A stretch of 64,000 nt of DNA from Nocardia paucivorans NBRC 100373 (GTDB lineage: Bacteria > Actinomycetota > Actinomycetes > Mycobacteriales > Mycobacteriaceae). A program made the translations under genes and the position numbers. Positions 18,015 through 26,714 of this stretch are shown here, in pieces (the stretch's first letter is position 1; every line of letters begins with the position of its first letter). Below the pieces are notes generated by a model. That model had not been told where the DNA came from. It saw nothing but the letters and a program-made list of their open reading frames with translations, and ran no database searches. The stretch is from contig NZ_BAGE01000039.1 in assembly GCF_000308675.1 (NCBI RefSeq), positions 42,764 through 106,763 of the forward strand, given 5' to 3'.

Positions 18015-18596
18015 ATGACAACCCATATCGACAGCGATGTCCGCATCTCACGTCTACCGGTGCCCGATCGCGCCACCTTGCCACCGCAACTGCAGGACCG
18101 ATTCGACGCACTGGAAAAGCAACTCGGATACCTGCCGAACTGGGCGAATTCCTGGGGACTGGGTGGTGAGAACACCGTCCGCCTGATCGACTACATCCTC
18201 CCCCTGCTCGACCCGTCCCACGGTGAGTTGAGCTATGCCGACCGGGAACTGCTCGCCACGGTCACCTCGGCCGAGAACCGTTGCTCGTACTGCCGGCTCA
18301 ATCACACGAAATCACTGACCGCGGCCTTGGGCGACAAGATCCTCGCCACCCGCATCGGTCTGGACTACCGCGAGGTTCCCGAGCTGACCGAGCGGCAGCG
18401 GGCGCTTGCCGAGTTCGCCTCCAAGGTGGCATTGCACACCCACGAGGTCACCGACGCCGATTATCAGCGGCTACAGGAGCTCGGCTACAGCCCGGAGCAG
18501 ATCTTCGAAGCCCTGCTCGTCATCACCGTGTTCGCGGCGGCGAACCGGTTGACGGTGGCGCTCAACGTCATCCCCGATCGGCAGTTCTTCGAATAG
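18015..18596 (+). CDS. AhpD-like carboxymuconolactone decarboxylase family protein (peroxidase-related)
   Basis: A 193-residue helical protein of the AhpD/CMD superfamily. The active-site motif is CSYCRLNHTKSL (C-x-x-C-x3-H), as in alkylhydroperoxidase AhpD and the 'uncharacterised peroxidase-related enzyme' group, which use the cysteine pair for thiol peroxidase or disulfide reductase activity. The C-terminal ...EALLVITVFAAANRLTVALNV helix is typical. The ATG is well placed behind AGGAG. No peroxiredoxin gene adjoins it, so its electron partner is unknown. A strong hairpin follows the stop codon. Confidence 0.85.
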   Translation: MTTHIDSDVRISRLPVPDRATLPPQLQDRFDALEKQLGYLPNWANSWGLGGENTVRLIDYILPLLDPSHGELSYADRELLATVTSAENRCSYCRLNHTKSLTAALGDKILATRIGLDYREVPELTERQRALAEFASKVALHTHEVTDADYQRLQELGYSPEQIFEALLVITVFAAANRLTVALNVIPDRQFFE

Positions 18597-18604
18597 GCCC
18601 GACG

Positions 18605-18638
18605 TCGGTGGTATCCGGCCTGGACCGGATACCACCGA
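18605..18638 (+). terminator. Terminator hairpin after the AhpD-like gene
   Basis: TCGGTGGTATCCGG (18605-18618) pairs perfectly with CCGGATACCACCGA (18625-18638) around a 6-nt loop, 8 bp after the stop codon. No T-tract follows. Confidence 0.65.
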
Positions 18639-18656
18639 CAGAAGCAGAATGGAGGT

Positions 18657-19080
18657 GTGTCGGAACACCGGGATCGCGCCGAATTCACCTATGCGGAGGT
18701 CGGCGCCACCCGGAATGCGTTGCCATCGGGCTATCACCATCTGCGACTGCGCTGTCCGTGGGCCGGGGCCACGAGGACCTCACCCGTTTCGGCGATGCCG
18801 TACTGGCCTACCGAATCCAACGCGGCCTGCGTATTCTCGGGCACGCGTAGACGCCGGTGGCCGATCCGCCGGGAACCCCGATAACCCTCTCACCGGGTCT
18901 CGGTCCGGTCATGCTGCGCGTACACCGATACCGTCTACGGGGTCGTCACCGCGTTCTCTCGGCCGGCTACCTGGTACACCCGAGTGGCCGACTCCCCGCC
19001 CACATGATACGGCGCCTGGCCACCTTCGCCTATATGGCGACATTGCGCCGTACGCCCGGTGGATTCCGAGTCGGCACGCC
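18657..19080 (+). pseudogene. Decayed DUF1990 family gene
   Basis: Pieces of one DUF1990 protein occur in order but in different frames. From a GTG at 18657: FTYAEVGATRNALPSGYHHLR. Then, shifted: SVGRGHEDLTRFGDAVLAY, ending at a stop (18850). Then, back in the first frame, DTVYGVVTAFSRPATWYTRV (about 18924-18983) to a TGA at 19005. Then, shifted again: RRLATFAYMATLRR. The conserved middle of the family (the ...FAYGTLPGHPE.GEE... block) is missing, so there has been a deletion as well as frameshifts. DUF1990 has no known enzymatic role. The gene cannot make a functional protein. Confidence 0.8.
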
Positions 19081-19179
19081 ACACAGGCGGTATGGATCCG
19101 GTTCGGAAGGCGAGCTCACTCCGAAGAGGTTCGGCGCCGGTTTCGAGTCGGGCGCGAGAATCGGTGCGGGTCCCCGGGG

Positions 19180-19851
19180 TCAGGAACTCGTCGATGTGGT
19201 GTCGGTCGATGCCGCGGACGAGTTCGCGTGCGAGAACACCGCCACCAGGAATTCGGAATCCTCGGTGAACGGGCGCAGATCCCAGGTCGACAGCAGCAGA
19301 TCCACCGCCAGCCCGACGGCCGCGGCATCGTCGAGGAACTGTGGGAACTCGTAGCCGCGGCCGGCGCCGAACCCGATGACCACCCGGCCGTTCGGGGCCA
19401 GATGACGGGCGAATCCCGCCAGTACCGCCGTGCGAGTGGACGGTGCCAGAAAGGTCATCACCTGCCCTGCGCACACGATGGCGTCGAAATCCGCCGCGAT
19501 ACCGTGGGCCGGTAGATCCAGTTCGGCGAGATCACCGACCAACCAGGTCGGGCCGGGATGGTCCTCCTCCGCGGCGGCGATCAACACCGGATCGATATCC
19601 ACCCCGACGACCACATGACCGACCTTGTTGAGGTAACCGCCCACGCGGCCCGGACCACAGCCCGCGTCGAGCACCCGAGCGCCCCGGCCGAGCATGGCGT
19701 CGATCAACCGCGCCTCCCCGACGATGTCCCGGCCCTCCGCCGCCATCGTGCGGAACCGCTCCACATACCACGTCGAATGCATCGGATCGGCGGCGGTGAT
19801 CTCCTCCCAACGACTCGGAGTGCGCTCGCCGGGAGCGGGTGTGCTCGTCAT
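19180..19851 (-). CDS. Class I SAM-dependent methyltransferase
   Basis: A 223-residue methyltransferase. The SAM motif I is RVLDAGCGPGRVGGYLNKVG, motif II ends in VVGVDIDPVLIAAA, and the motif IV region is FDAIVCAGQVMTFL, followed by LAPNGRVVIGFGAGRGYEFPQFL. This small type (Methyltransf_25/11) is common and its substrate is unpredictable. The ATG at 19851 has CGAGGAG upstream, and the eight residues before it in the open frame are unlikely to be translated. It is convergent with the DUF1990 remnant and lies 120 bp downstream of the MFS gene stop, on the same strand. Confidence 0.85.
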   Translation of the reverse strand: MTSTPAPGERTPSRWEEITAADPMHSTWYVERFRTMAAEGRDIVGEARLIDAMLGRGARVLDAGCGPGRVGGYLNKVGHVVVGVDIDPVLIAAAEEDHPGPTWLVGDLAELDLPAHGIAADFDAIVCAGQVMTFLAPSTRTAVLAGFARHLAPNGRVVIGFGAGRGYEFPQFLDDAAAVGLAVDLLLSTWDLRPFTEDSEFLVAVFSHANSSAASTDTTSTSS

Positions 19852-19971
19852 CGGTCTCTCCTCGGCTCGACCCATCGCCCGACTCGCGTGTATGCGGCGC
19901 CGGTGGGGTATGCGGACTGCTCGTAGCGGATGGTAGGGGCACCGGACCGGCGCGTGGTCGACGGCTCCGGG

Positions 19972-21477
19972 TCAGGCGGTCGTCCGGTGCCGCTCGTTTT
20001 CGGTGCGTCCACCCCGGGACAGGAGGAAGGCGGTCACCGACATCAGCAGTAGTACCGCCGCACCGACCGTCACCGCCAGGTGGAGCCCGGTGACGAACGA
20101 CTCGCGCGCCGCGGTGATCACGGCGGTGTCGGAGCCGGCGCGTTGGATCGTCTCACCGAGTGTCGGGGCGAAATCACCGCCGGAGCGGAATACCAGCGCC
20201 GCCAGCGAACCCAGGAGCGCGAGTCCGAGAGCATTGCCGAGTTCGAAGCTCGTCTCGGAGATGCCGACCGCGGATCCGGCCCGTTCCGGGGGAACCGACG
20301 CGACCGCGACCTCCGATACCAGGGTGAACATCACGCCATAACCGATACCGGCGATCGCCGAACCGGCGATGTACCACCCGACGCCGCCATCCACCCCCAC
20401 CCCGAGCAGGACCAGATTGCCGACCGCCGCCACCGCCAGCGCGGAGGCGAACGCCCAGCGCACCCCCAGTCGGCGTCCCACCGCCGATCCGGTCATGGAG
20501 AACACGAATACCGCGATTGCCATCGGGATGCCCAGTACCGCCGCCGCCAGGGGATCGCGGCCGGTCACCGACTGCAACCAGATACTGCTCAGGTAACTGA
20601 GGCCGGCCAGCGACATCATGCCCGTCGTGCTCGATCCGATGGCGAGGGAGAACTGCGCCCGGCCGAACAGCCGCAGATCCAGCAGCGGTTCCGCCAGCCG
20701 CCGCTGTCGGCGTACGAACAGTGTCAGGACCGCGGCGCCGAACGCCGCACTCACCAGCGCCCTGCCGTCGAGTCCGTGCTCGGCCGCGTGTTTGACCGCG
20801 TATACGGCCGGCAGGATTCCGCCGATCGATAGCGCCACGCTCGGCAGGTCCAGGGGTCCGAGGGTGTGCGCGCGGTGTTCCGGTAGCAACAGTGGGCCGA
20901 ACAGCAGCAAGACCAGCAATACCGGGACATTGATCAGGAACACCGAACCCCACCAGAAGTGATGTAGGAGGAATCCACCGATGATCGGGCCGAGGGCCGA
21001 TCCGCCGGCGAAGAACGCCGTCCACACCCCGATGGCGGTGGAACGCTGTTTCTCGTTCGGGAACAGGGTGGAGATCAGCGCCAGACTGGACGGTAACAGC
21101 GTCGCCCCACCGACTCCCATCAACGCCCGCGCGGCGATCAGCACGACGGCGTTCGGTGCGAAGGCCGCCAGCACCGAGGCCACGCCGAATACGGTGGCAC
21201 CGGTCAGTAGGATGATGCGTCGCCCGATTCGGTCGCCGAGATTGCCCATGGTGATCAGCAGTCCGGCGATCAGGAAACCGTAGATATCCAGAATCCACAA
21301 CTGCTGGGCTGCGGTGGGTTCGAGATCCACGGTGAGGGTGGGGAGCGTCAGAAACAGCACCGACATATCCATCGATACGAGCAGTACCGGCAGGAGGAGC
21401 ACGCCGAGGCCGAACCAGGCCCGCGACGAGCCGACACCGGCCTCGGCCGTGGGCCGTACCGCGTGCAGGTTCGTCAT
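19972..21477 (-). CDS. MFS multidrug exporter, 14-TM DHA2 (EmrB/QacA) family
   Basis: A 501-residue DHA2-type drug:proton antiporter with about 14 membrane segments. The first helix carries the acidic VSMDMSVLFLTLPTL motif usual for QacA/SmvA-like pumps, loop 2-3 has GNLGDRIGRRIILL, and segment five holds the antiporter motif GPIIGGFLLHHFWWGSVFLINVP. It probably exports cationic or lipophilic drugs. The ATG at 21477 has GGAAGGAG upstream. The divergent MarR regulator 210 bp away, with AT-rich repeats between, may control it, although MarR more obviously governs its own operon. Confidence 0.92.
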   Translation of the reverse strand: MTNLHAVRPTAEAGVGSSRAWFGLGVLLLPVLLVSMDMSVLFLTLPTLTVDLEPTAAQQLWILDIYGFLIAGLLITMGNLGDRIGRRIILLTGATVFGVASVLAAFAPNAVVLIAARALMGVGGATLLPSSLALISTLFPNEKQRSTAIGVWTAFFAGGSALGPIIGGFLLHHFWWGSVFLINVPVLLVLLLFGPLLLPEHRAHTLGPLDLPSVALSIGGILPAVYAVKHAAEHGLDGRALVSAAFGAAVLTLFVRRQRRLAEPLLDLRLFGRAQFSLAIGSSTTGMMSLAGLSYLSSIWLQSVTGRDPLAAAVLGIPMAIAVFVFSMTGSAVGRRLGVRWAFASALAVAAVGNLVLLGVGVDGGVGWYIAGSAIAGIGYGVMFTLVSEVAVASVPPERAGSAVGISETSFELGNALGLALLGSLAALVFRSGGDFAPTLGETIQRAGSDTAVITAARESFVTGLHLAVTVGAAVLLLMSVTAFLLSRGGRTENERHRTTA

Positions 21478-21612
21478 GGGGCTCCTTCCGTCGCCTCGGG
21501 CGTGGGGTTCGGTGTGCCGGTAGGGCGGGTCAACCGTCCGCCGGTGCGATACCCCTACTCGTAACACGGACGGTGGATCGGGTGTTCCGACGGGGGCGTG
21601 AGCAACACCACT

Positions 21613-21656
21613 GGTTAATTGATTAGCGCAAACAACCGAAATATGGTTAATTAGCG
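21613..21656. promoter_or_regulatory. AT-rich direct repeats, candidate MarR operator
   Basis: GGTTAATTGATTAGCG (21613-21628) and GGTTAATTAGCG (21645-21656) are near-identical direct repeats in an otherwise GC-rich sequence, 32 bp upstream of the MarR start. A third related half, ACTAATTCC, follows at about 21663. Such TTAATT-type elements fit a MarR-family operator controlling the MarR-MFS-YceI operon and possibly the divergent exporter. Confidence 0.5.
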
Positions 21657-21687
21657 AAGGAAACTAATTCCCCTCTTTGGAGTCACC

Positions 21688-22179
21688 GTGCCCATCTCCC
21701 CCGATGTTGCGCAGAACCTACTCGGCGAGCTGTTCCATGTCGGCCGAGTTCTTCGCGCGAACCTGATTCATACGGATGCGGGTCAACTCCTGCCGGGTGG
21801 TCTCGGTGTCCTCAGCGCCCTCGAGACGACGGGACCCTGCCGGCAGGTAGATCTCGCGGCCGGTCTCTGTATCACGCCCTCGGCGATGAGTCGGCATATC
21901 ACCGACCTGGCCGCCGCCGGCTACATCAGCCGACAGGCCGATCCCAGCGACGGTCGCGCCACCCTCGTCCAGGTCACCCCCGAGGGCCGCGAACTCCTGT
22001 ACCGCGTTCGGGATCTCCACACCCAGCACCTGCAGGAAACCCTCACCGATTGGACCGAGGAGGATGCCGAACAGGCATACCGGTTCATGCGCCGGCTCCG
22101 AGACTCCCTCAACTCTCGAGCTCGCTGTGGCGCAGCGAACGAGAAACAGCAGATTTCGAAAGTGAGAAACGATGTCTGA
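21688..22179 (+). CDS. MarR-family transcriptional regulator
   Basis: A 163-residue winged helix-turn-helix protein. The recognition region is PCRQVDLAAGLCITPSAMSRHITDL and the wing follows in AAGYISRQADPSDGRATLVQVTPEGREL, the standard MarR signature (DxRxxxVxLTxxG). It starts at a GTG with GGAG upstream. Its last codons overlap the downstream MFS gene by 8 bp, so the two are translationally coupled and the MarR protein very probably regulates this exporter operon. Confidence 0.92.
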   Translation: MPISPDVAQNLLGELFHVGRVLRANLIHTDAGQLLPGGLGVLSALETTGPCRQVDLAAGLCITPSAMSRHITDLAAAGYISRQADPSDGRATLVQVTPEGRELLYRVRDLHTQHLQETLTDWTEEDAEQAYRFMRRLRDSLNSRARCGAANEKQQISKVRNDV

Positions 22180-24751
22180 TACCGAGGCACACGCCTCTCG
22201 CGATTCGCTCGCCATGAGCCATCGCCAAATCCTGGAAGCGATGACGGGGTTGTTGGCCGCGCTGTTCACGGCGCTGCTCAGCACCACGATCGTCGCCAAT
22301 GCCCTGCCCACCATCATCGCGGACCTGCAGGGCTCACAGACGGCCTATGCCTGGGTTATCACCACTGCGCTGTTGACCAACGCGGCCTCGACCCCGATCT
22401 GGGGCAAGCTCGCGGACCTGTTCAACAAGAAAATACTGGTCCAGACGAGCATCGTGATCTTCGTCGTGGGCTCGGTGATCGCCGGTCTCGCGCACAATGT
22501 GGCCCTACTGCTCGTCGCCCGCGCCCTGCAGGGTATCGGTATGGGTGGTCTGACCGCATTGGTCGTCGCGATCATCGGCAGCATCATCCCCCCGCGCGAA
22601 CGCGGACGCTATTCGGGCTATATGGGCGCGGTGATGGCGGTGTCCATGACCGGTGGCCCGATTCTCGGTGGTGTCATCGTGGACAGCCCGCTGGGGTGGC
22701 GCTGGTGCTTCTACATCTGCGTTCCGCTGGCCGTGATCGCGTTGCTTCTGCTGCAGCGCACCCTGCGGCTGCCGACCGTACGCAAGGAGAACGTGTCGAT
22801 CGACTGGCCGGGTGCCCTCCTGCTCACCGCGGGTGTGTCCGTGCTCCTGATCTGGGTCTCGTTCGCGGGTAAGGCCGGGTACTACGAGTGGTTCTCCACC
22901 GAGTCCGCGCTGTACGTCGGAGGCGGTGTCCTGCTGCTGGTGGCGACGGTGGTGGTCGAGGCCCTGGCCAAGGACCCGGTCATCCCGCTGAAGATCGTCA
23001 CCGAACGCACCACCGCTTTGGCGATCATCGCCTCGATCGCCGTCGGTGTCGGTATGTTCGGCGCCACCACCTTCCTGGGGCAGTACTTCCAGACGGCGCG
23101 CGGATACTCGCCGACCGCCGCGGGTCTGCTGTCGACGCCGATGGTGGCCGGTATGCTCATCTCCTCCGTGGCCTCCGGTGCGCTGATCACCAGGTTCGGT
23201 AAGTGGAAGAGCTTCGTGGTCAGCGGTGCCGCACTGCTGGTGGTGGGTTTCGCCCTGCTGTCCACCGTGGATCACGAGACCCATATGTGGGTGATCGGCG
23301 CCTTCATCACCGTGACCGGCGCGGGTGTCGGCATGATGATGCAGAACCTGGTGCTGGCCGTGCAGAACACGGTGAGCGTGCAGAACATCGGCGCCGCGTC
23401 CAGTAGCGTCGCCTTCTTCCGTACCTTCGGCGGCGCCATCGGCGTCTCCGTGCTGGGTTCGGTCCTGGCCACCCGGGTGAGCGACCTGTCGACCGAGCGT
23501 TTCGCCGAAATGGGTCTGCGTCCCTCCTCGTCCGGCGGGGCCAATCTCGACCTCTCCGCATTGCCCGCACCGATCGCCGAGGTCATCCGTTTCTCCTACG
23601 GCGACGCGACCGGGCGTATCTTCCTCATCGCCGCGGTGGCGACGGCGGTGGCGTTCGTCGCCGTGGCCCTGCTGCCGAACCGGCCGTTGCGGCGCACCAT
23701 CGATCTCGAACCGGCGGCCGACCCCACCGCGCCCGTCTCCGCGGAATCGAAGGAGCAGATCCCCGACGATCTCGCCGAGCTCGACACCATGGTCACCGCC
23801 GGCGTCGGTTCCTCGGTCCGAAACGGGGAGCGGGAGGACACCCCGCAGGTGCGGCCCGAGCCGGTTCCGGTCGGTGTGATGGCGGGACACGTCGCGGCCG
23901 AACGCAACGGCCACGGCGCGTACGGGGCCGCGGCCCCGGCGCCCACCCTGTCGGTCACCGAGTTCTCCGGGGCCGATCTCGACGGTGGGTCGGTCGGCGG
24001 TCGTATCGGCCGTGACGACGGAAGCCCGGTGCCGGGCGCCGCGCTGACCCTGATCGACCAGTACGGTCATCAGGTCGCGCGGTCGACCGGAGGCTCGGAC
24101 GGCGGTTATACGATCGGCGCGCCCCGGTCGGGCAGCTATGTGCTGATCGTTTCGGCGCCGGGTCATCAGCCCACGGCCGTCAATGTGATGCTGGCGCAGC
24201 AGTCGCAGCGGCTGGATCTCACCCTCACCGGGCTCGGTGAGCTGTCGGGCGTGGTCCGCTCGGCTCGCAGCGGTGAGCCGCTTGCCGGCGCGACCGTCAC
24301 GGTGACCGACCAGCGCGGTGAGGTCGTCGGGTCCGCTTCCTCGGCGGGCGACGGTTCCTATGTCTGCCACGGTGTGGTCCCGGGCATCTACACCCTGGTG
24401 GCCGTGGCCGACCACATGCGGCCCAGCGCCACCACCCTCACCGTCCCGGACACCGGTCTGTTGCGGCACGATATCGAGCTGACCCCGATGGCCCTGCTCA
24501 CCGGGTCGGCGTTGGCCGACGGCGGACGGGCGGTGCAGGATATCCAGATCACCGTGCTCGACGCGGCCGGTGATGTGGTCGCCTCGGCGCACACCGACGA
24601 AAACGGACGCTATGTCGTGACCGATCTGCCCGAGGGGCAGTACACCGTCGTCGCCCGTGGGTACCCGCCGGTCACCGGACAGGTTGTCGTATCCGGTGAC
24701 GAGGTCGGCTACGACGTGCGGCTCGGCTATGGGACGGAGGATCGTTCATGA
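22172..24751 (+). CDS. MFS exporter (DHA2) fused to three carboxypeptidase-regulatory-like beta-sandwich domains
   Basis: An 859-residue fusion. Residues about 1-510 are a 14-TM DHA2 transporter (STTIVANALPTIIADLQGSQ, loop GKLADLFNKKILVQ, antiporter motif GGPILGGVIVDSPLGWRW). After a ~90-residue acidic linker come three tandem repeats of about 80 residues, each a transthyretin-like CarboxypepD_reg unit: G-x-[IV]-x..G.P[LV].GA.[LV]T[LV].D..G..V....[ST]..DG.Y....(P).G.Y.L[IV]V.A..., for example GEPLAGATVTVTDQRGEVVG. DHA2 pumps are usually about 500 residues, so the tail is an addition that could bind a partner or a substrate. The downstream YceI protein begins with a fourth copy of the same domain. 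Confidence 0.9.
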   Translation: MSDTEAHASRDSLAMSHRQILEAMTGLLAALFTALLSTTIVANALPTIIADLQGSQTAYAWVITTALLTNAASTPIWGKLADLFNKKILVQTSIVIFVVGSVIAGLAHNVALLLVARALQGIGMGGLTALVVAIIGSIIPPRERGRYSGYMGAVMAVSMTGGPILGGVIVDSPLGWRWCFYICVPLAVIALLLLQRTLRLPTVRKENVSIDWPGALLLTAGVSVLLIWVSFAGKAGYYEWFSTESALYVGGGVLLLVATVVVEALAKDPVIPLKIVTERTTALAIIASIAVGVGMFGATTFLGQYFQTARGYSPTAAGLLSTPMVAGMLISSVASGALITRFGKWKSFVVSGAALLVVGFALLSTVDHETHMWVIGAFITVTGAGVGMMMQNLVLAVQNTVSVQNIGAASSSVAFFRTFGGAIGVSVLGSVLATRVSDLSTERFAEMGLRPSSSGGANLDLSALPAPIAEVIRFSYGDATGRIFLIAAVATAVAFVAVALLPNRPLRRTIDLEPAADPTAPVSAESKEQIPDDLAELDTMVTAGVGSSVRNGEREDTPQVRPEPVPVGVMAGHVAAERNGHGAYGAAAPAPTLSVTEFSGADLDGGSVGGRIGRDDGSPVPGAALTLIDQYGHQVARSTGGSDGGYTIGAPRSGSYVLIVSAPGHQPTAVNVMLAQQSQRLDLTLTGLGELSGVVRSARSGEPLAGATVTVTDQRGEVVGSASSAGDGSYVCHGVVPGIYTLVAVADHMRPSATTLTVPDTGLLRHDIELTPMALLTGSALADGGRAVQDIQITVLDAAGDVVASAHTDENGRYVVTDLPEGQYTVVARGYPPVTGQVVVSGDEVGYDVRLGYGTEDRS

Positions 24752-25569
24752 CCGGATTGACCGCTCATGTGCGCAGCACCGAGGGGTGGCCGGTACCGAA
24801 CGCGGTATTGACCGTGACCGACAGCCGAGGTCGGCAGATCGGGCGTGCGGTCGCCGAGGAGACCGGGCTGGTGGCCACCGAGCCGCTGCCACCGGGTTTC
24901 CACACTGCGGTGTTCACCGCGCCGGGATATCAGCCCCTGGCCCGGACCGCTCAGATCTCCTCGTCGGGTAAGGGCTCGCTCGGTGAGATCACGCTCACCT
25001 CCATGGCGAGCGCGGTCGAACTGCCGCCGCCCGGCCCGTGGACGATCGATCCGGTGCACTCGACGGTGATGGCCACCGCGCGCCACCTGGGTATCGCGAG
25101 TATCAAGGCGCGCTTCGCCGAGGTGAGCGGACGACTCGATATCGCCGAGCCGTTCGAACGGTCCTCGGGGCACGCGGAGATCAAAGCGGCCAGTATCGAC
25201 ACCGGGATCGCGATGCGCGACGACCATCTGCGTTCCGCCGATTTCCTGGATGTCGAGAACTATCCGTTGATCTCCTTCACCAGCGACGGGTTCCGTCGGA
25301 CCGGCGGTGATACCTGGATCATGCCCGGTGAGCTGTCCCTGCACGGGCATCGCCGTCCGGTCGATCTCGAAGTGACCTACGGTGGTTTCGGTCCGGATCC
25401 GTGGGGTGGTGTGCGCGCCGCCTTCCATGCCGAGACCGTCCTGCACCGCAACGACTTCGCGATCGACTACAACGCGGTGGTTCGGGCCGGGGTGGCCGCC
25501 GTCGGCACCACGGTCAAGCTCGAACTGGATATCGAAGTGGTACAGGGAGAACAGCTCCCGCCGATGTAG
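24748..25569 (+). CDS. YceI-family protein with an N-terminal carboxypeptidase-regulatory-like domain
   Basis: A 273-residue two-domain protein. Residues 1-90 are a CarboxypepD_reg-like unit (STEGWPVPNAVLTVTDSRGR, LPPGFHTAVFTAPGYQP) of the kind repeated at the end of the upstream transporter. Residues about 97-268 are a YceI lipocalin-like domain: WTIDPVHSTVMATARHLGI opening, SIDTGIAMRDDHLRSADFLDVENYPLISFTS in the middle. YceI proteins bind polyprenoids or fatty-acid amides in a beta-barrel. No signal peptide is visible, so it is probably cytoplasmic. The ATG overlaps the transporter stop (ATGA, 24748-24751), which argues for a coupled function, possibly presenting a lipid-like substrate to the pump. 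Confidence 0.9.
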   Translation: MTGLTAHVRSTEGWPVPNAVLTVTDSRGRQIGRAVAEETGLVATEPLPPGFHTAVFTAPGYQPLARTAQISSSGKGSLGEITLTSMASAVELPPPGPWTIDPVHSTVMATARHLGIASIKARFAEVSGRLDIAEPFERSSGHAEIKAASIDTGIAMRDDHLRSADFLDVENYPLISFTSDGFRRTGGDTWIMPGELSLHGHRRPVDLEVTYGGFGPDPWGGVRAAFHAETVLHRNDFAIDYNAVVRAGVAAVGTTVKLELDIEVVQGEQLPPM

Positions 25570-25575
25570 ACGCTC

Positions 25576-25635
25576 CGGCGAACCGGCCCTCCCCGGCCTT
25601 CCGACCCGTTCGGACAGGGGGAGGGCCGGTTCGCC
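25576..25635 (+). terminator. Long terminator hairpin after the MarR-MFS-YceI operon
   Basis: CGGCGAACCGGCCCTCCCC (25576-25594) and GGGGAGGGCCGGTTCGCCG (25617-25635) pair perfectly over 19 bp with a 22-nt loop, starting 6 bp after the stop codon. There is no clear U-tract. Confidence 0.75.
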
Positions 25636-25719
25636 GTATCGGGCGGTGCCTCTTGTTTGGCGAGCCGCTACCGGGGTAGGTCGCCGACGTTTGCCACGAC
25701 GACCACACAGAGGAGTGCG

Positions 25720-26610
25720 ATGTTCATCCATAACAAGGATCTGCAGTTCGATGTGCGTGTGGAACGGCCCGACCCGCGGTTCGCCACTTTGTTGCAGGAG
25801 CAGTTCGGCGGCGCCAACGGCGAGCTCAAGGCGGCAATGCAGTACTTCAGTCAGGCATTCGTGCTGCGGCGCAAGCACCCGAAGATGTACGACCTGTTCA
25901 TGGATATCGCCACCGAGGAATTCAGCCATCTCGAAATGGTCGGCTCCATGATCACCATGCTGTTGGACGGCCTCAACGATGATCTGAAGCAGGCCAACGA
26001 GCATTGCGACTGGATGCCGGTGGTGGCCGATGCCGACGGTCGGGAACAGGCCATCCATCAGGTCGCCACCGATCCGCTGTTCCTGGCGTTGCGTGGCGGT
26101 GGCCCCGATGTCGGCAACTCCGCGGGAGTGCCGTGGAGCGGTGCCTATGTCAACTCCAATGGTGAGCCCTCGGTCGACCTGCGCAGCAATCTCGCGGCCG
26201 AATCGCGCGCCAAGATCGTCTACGAATATCTCAAGCAGTACACCGACGATCCCGGCGTCCAGGACACCCTGTCGTTCCTGATGACCCGCGAAGTCGCGCA
26301 TTTCCAACAGTTCACCGCGGCGCTCAACGAACTTCCGGTGAACTTCCCGCCCGGCATCCTGCCCGGTGACGACCGCTTCCAGAACCTGGCGTTCAACATG
26401 TCCAATGGGGACGCCTCTGCTCGGGGTCCGTGGAACGAGGGGCAGGGGCCGTGGCCCGACGGCGTGGAATGGCAGTACGTCGCGGATCCGGTGCACGACT
26501 GGCTCGGCACCGAGAAGCGGGAGAACCGGGGGAGCAGCGCCAACCCTCAGGGGAGTCCCGCGGTGTTGGGGAGCAAGCCGTTCACCCACGAACAGCACAG
26601 CCCGGCCTGA
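25720..26610 (+). CDS. Manganese catalase (non-heme)
   Basis: A 296-residue dimanganese catalase that decomposes hydrogen peroxide. The four-helix-bundle ligands are visible: E in GANGELKAAMQYF, E and H in ATEEFSHLEMV, E in AAESRAKIVYEYL, and E/H in TREVAHFQQF. The tail (WQYVADPVHDWLGTEKRENRGSS) is typical of the actinobacterial and Bacillus enzymes. The ATG at 25720 has AGAGGAG upstream and homologues begin MFIHNK; the longer frame from 25657 is not used. It is monocistronic, bounded by terminator hairpins, and belongs with the other general-stress genes around it (alcohol dehydrogenase/SRPBCC). Confidence 0.95.
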   Translation: MFIHNKDLQFDVRVERPDPRFATLLQEQFGGANGELKAAMQYFSQAFVLRRKHPKMYDLFMDIATEEFSHLEMVGSMITMLLDGLNDDLKQANEHCDWMPVVADADGREQAIHQVATDPLFLALRGGGPDVGNSAGVPWSGAYVNSNGEPSVDLRSNLAAESRAKIVYEYLKQYTDDPGVQDTLSFLMTREVAHFQQFTAALNELPVNFPPGILPGDDRFQNLAFNMSNGDASARGPWNEGQGPWPDGVEWQYVADPVHDWLGTEKRENRGSSANPQGSPAVLGSKPFTHEQHSPA

Positions 26611-26628
26611 CGAAACGGTTCCGAACAT

Positions 26629-26673
26629 GCGAAACGGCCTTCCCGAACAATCCGTTCGGGAAGGCCGTTTCGC
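26629..26673 (+). terminator. Terminator hairpin after manganese catalase
   Basis: GCGAAACGGCCTTCCCGAAC (26629-26648) pairs perfectly with GTTCGGGAAGGCCGTTTCGC (26654-26673), a 20-bp stem with a 5-nt loop. It lies between the convergent catalase and DUF1360 genes and may serve both. Confidence 0.85.
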
Positions 26674-26714
26674 GAGATCCGCGCCGAGTCGTGGGACCAC
26701 CACACATCGGTCGG

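Noticed and set aside
22505..24592. A 695-codon open frame on the minus strand.
   Set aside because: It is antisense to the MFS-fusion gene, rich in H, R, G, D and Q in a low-complexity way and without any recognisable domain; a shadow of the high-GC coding strand.
24727..26703. A 658-codon minus-strand frame over YceI and manganese catalase.
   Set aside because: Antisense shadow of two well-supported genes and crosses their terminators.
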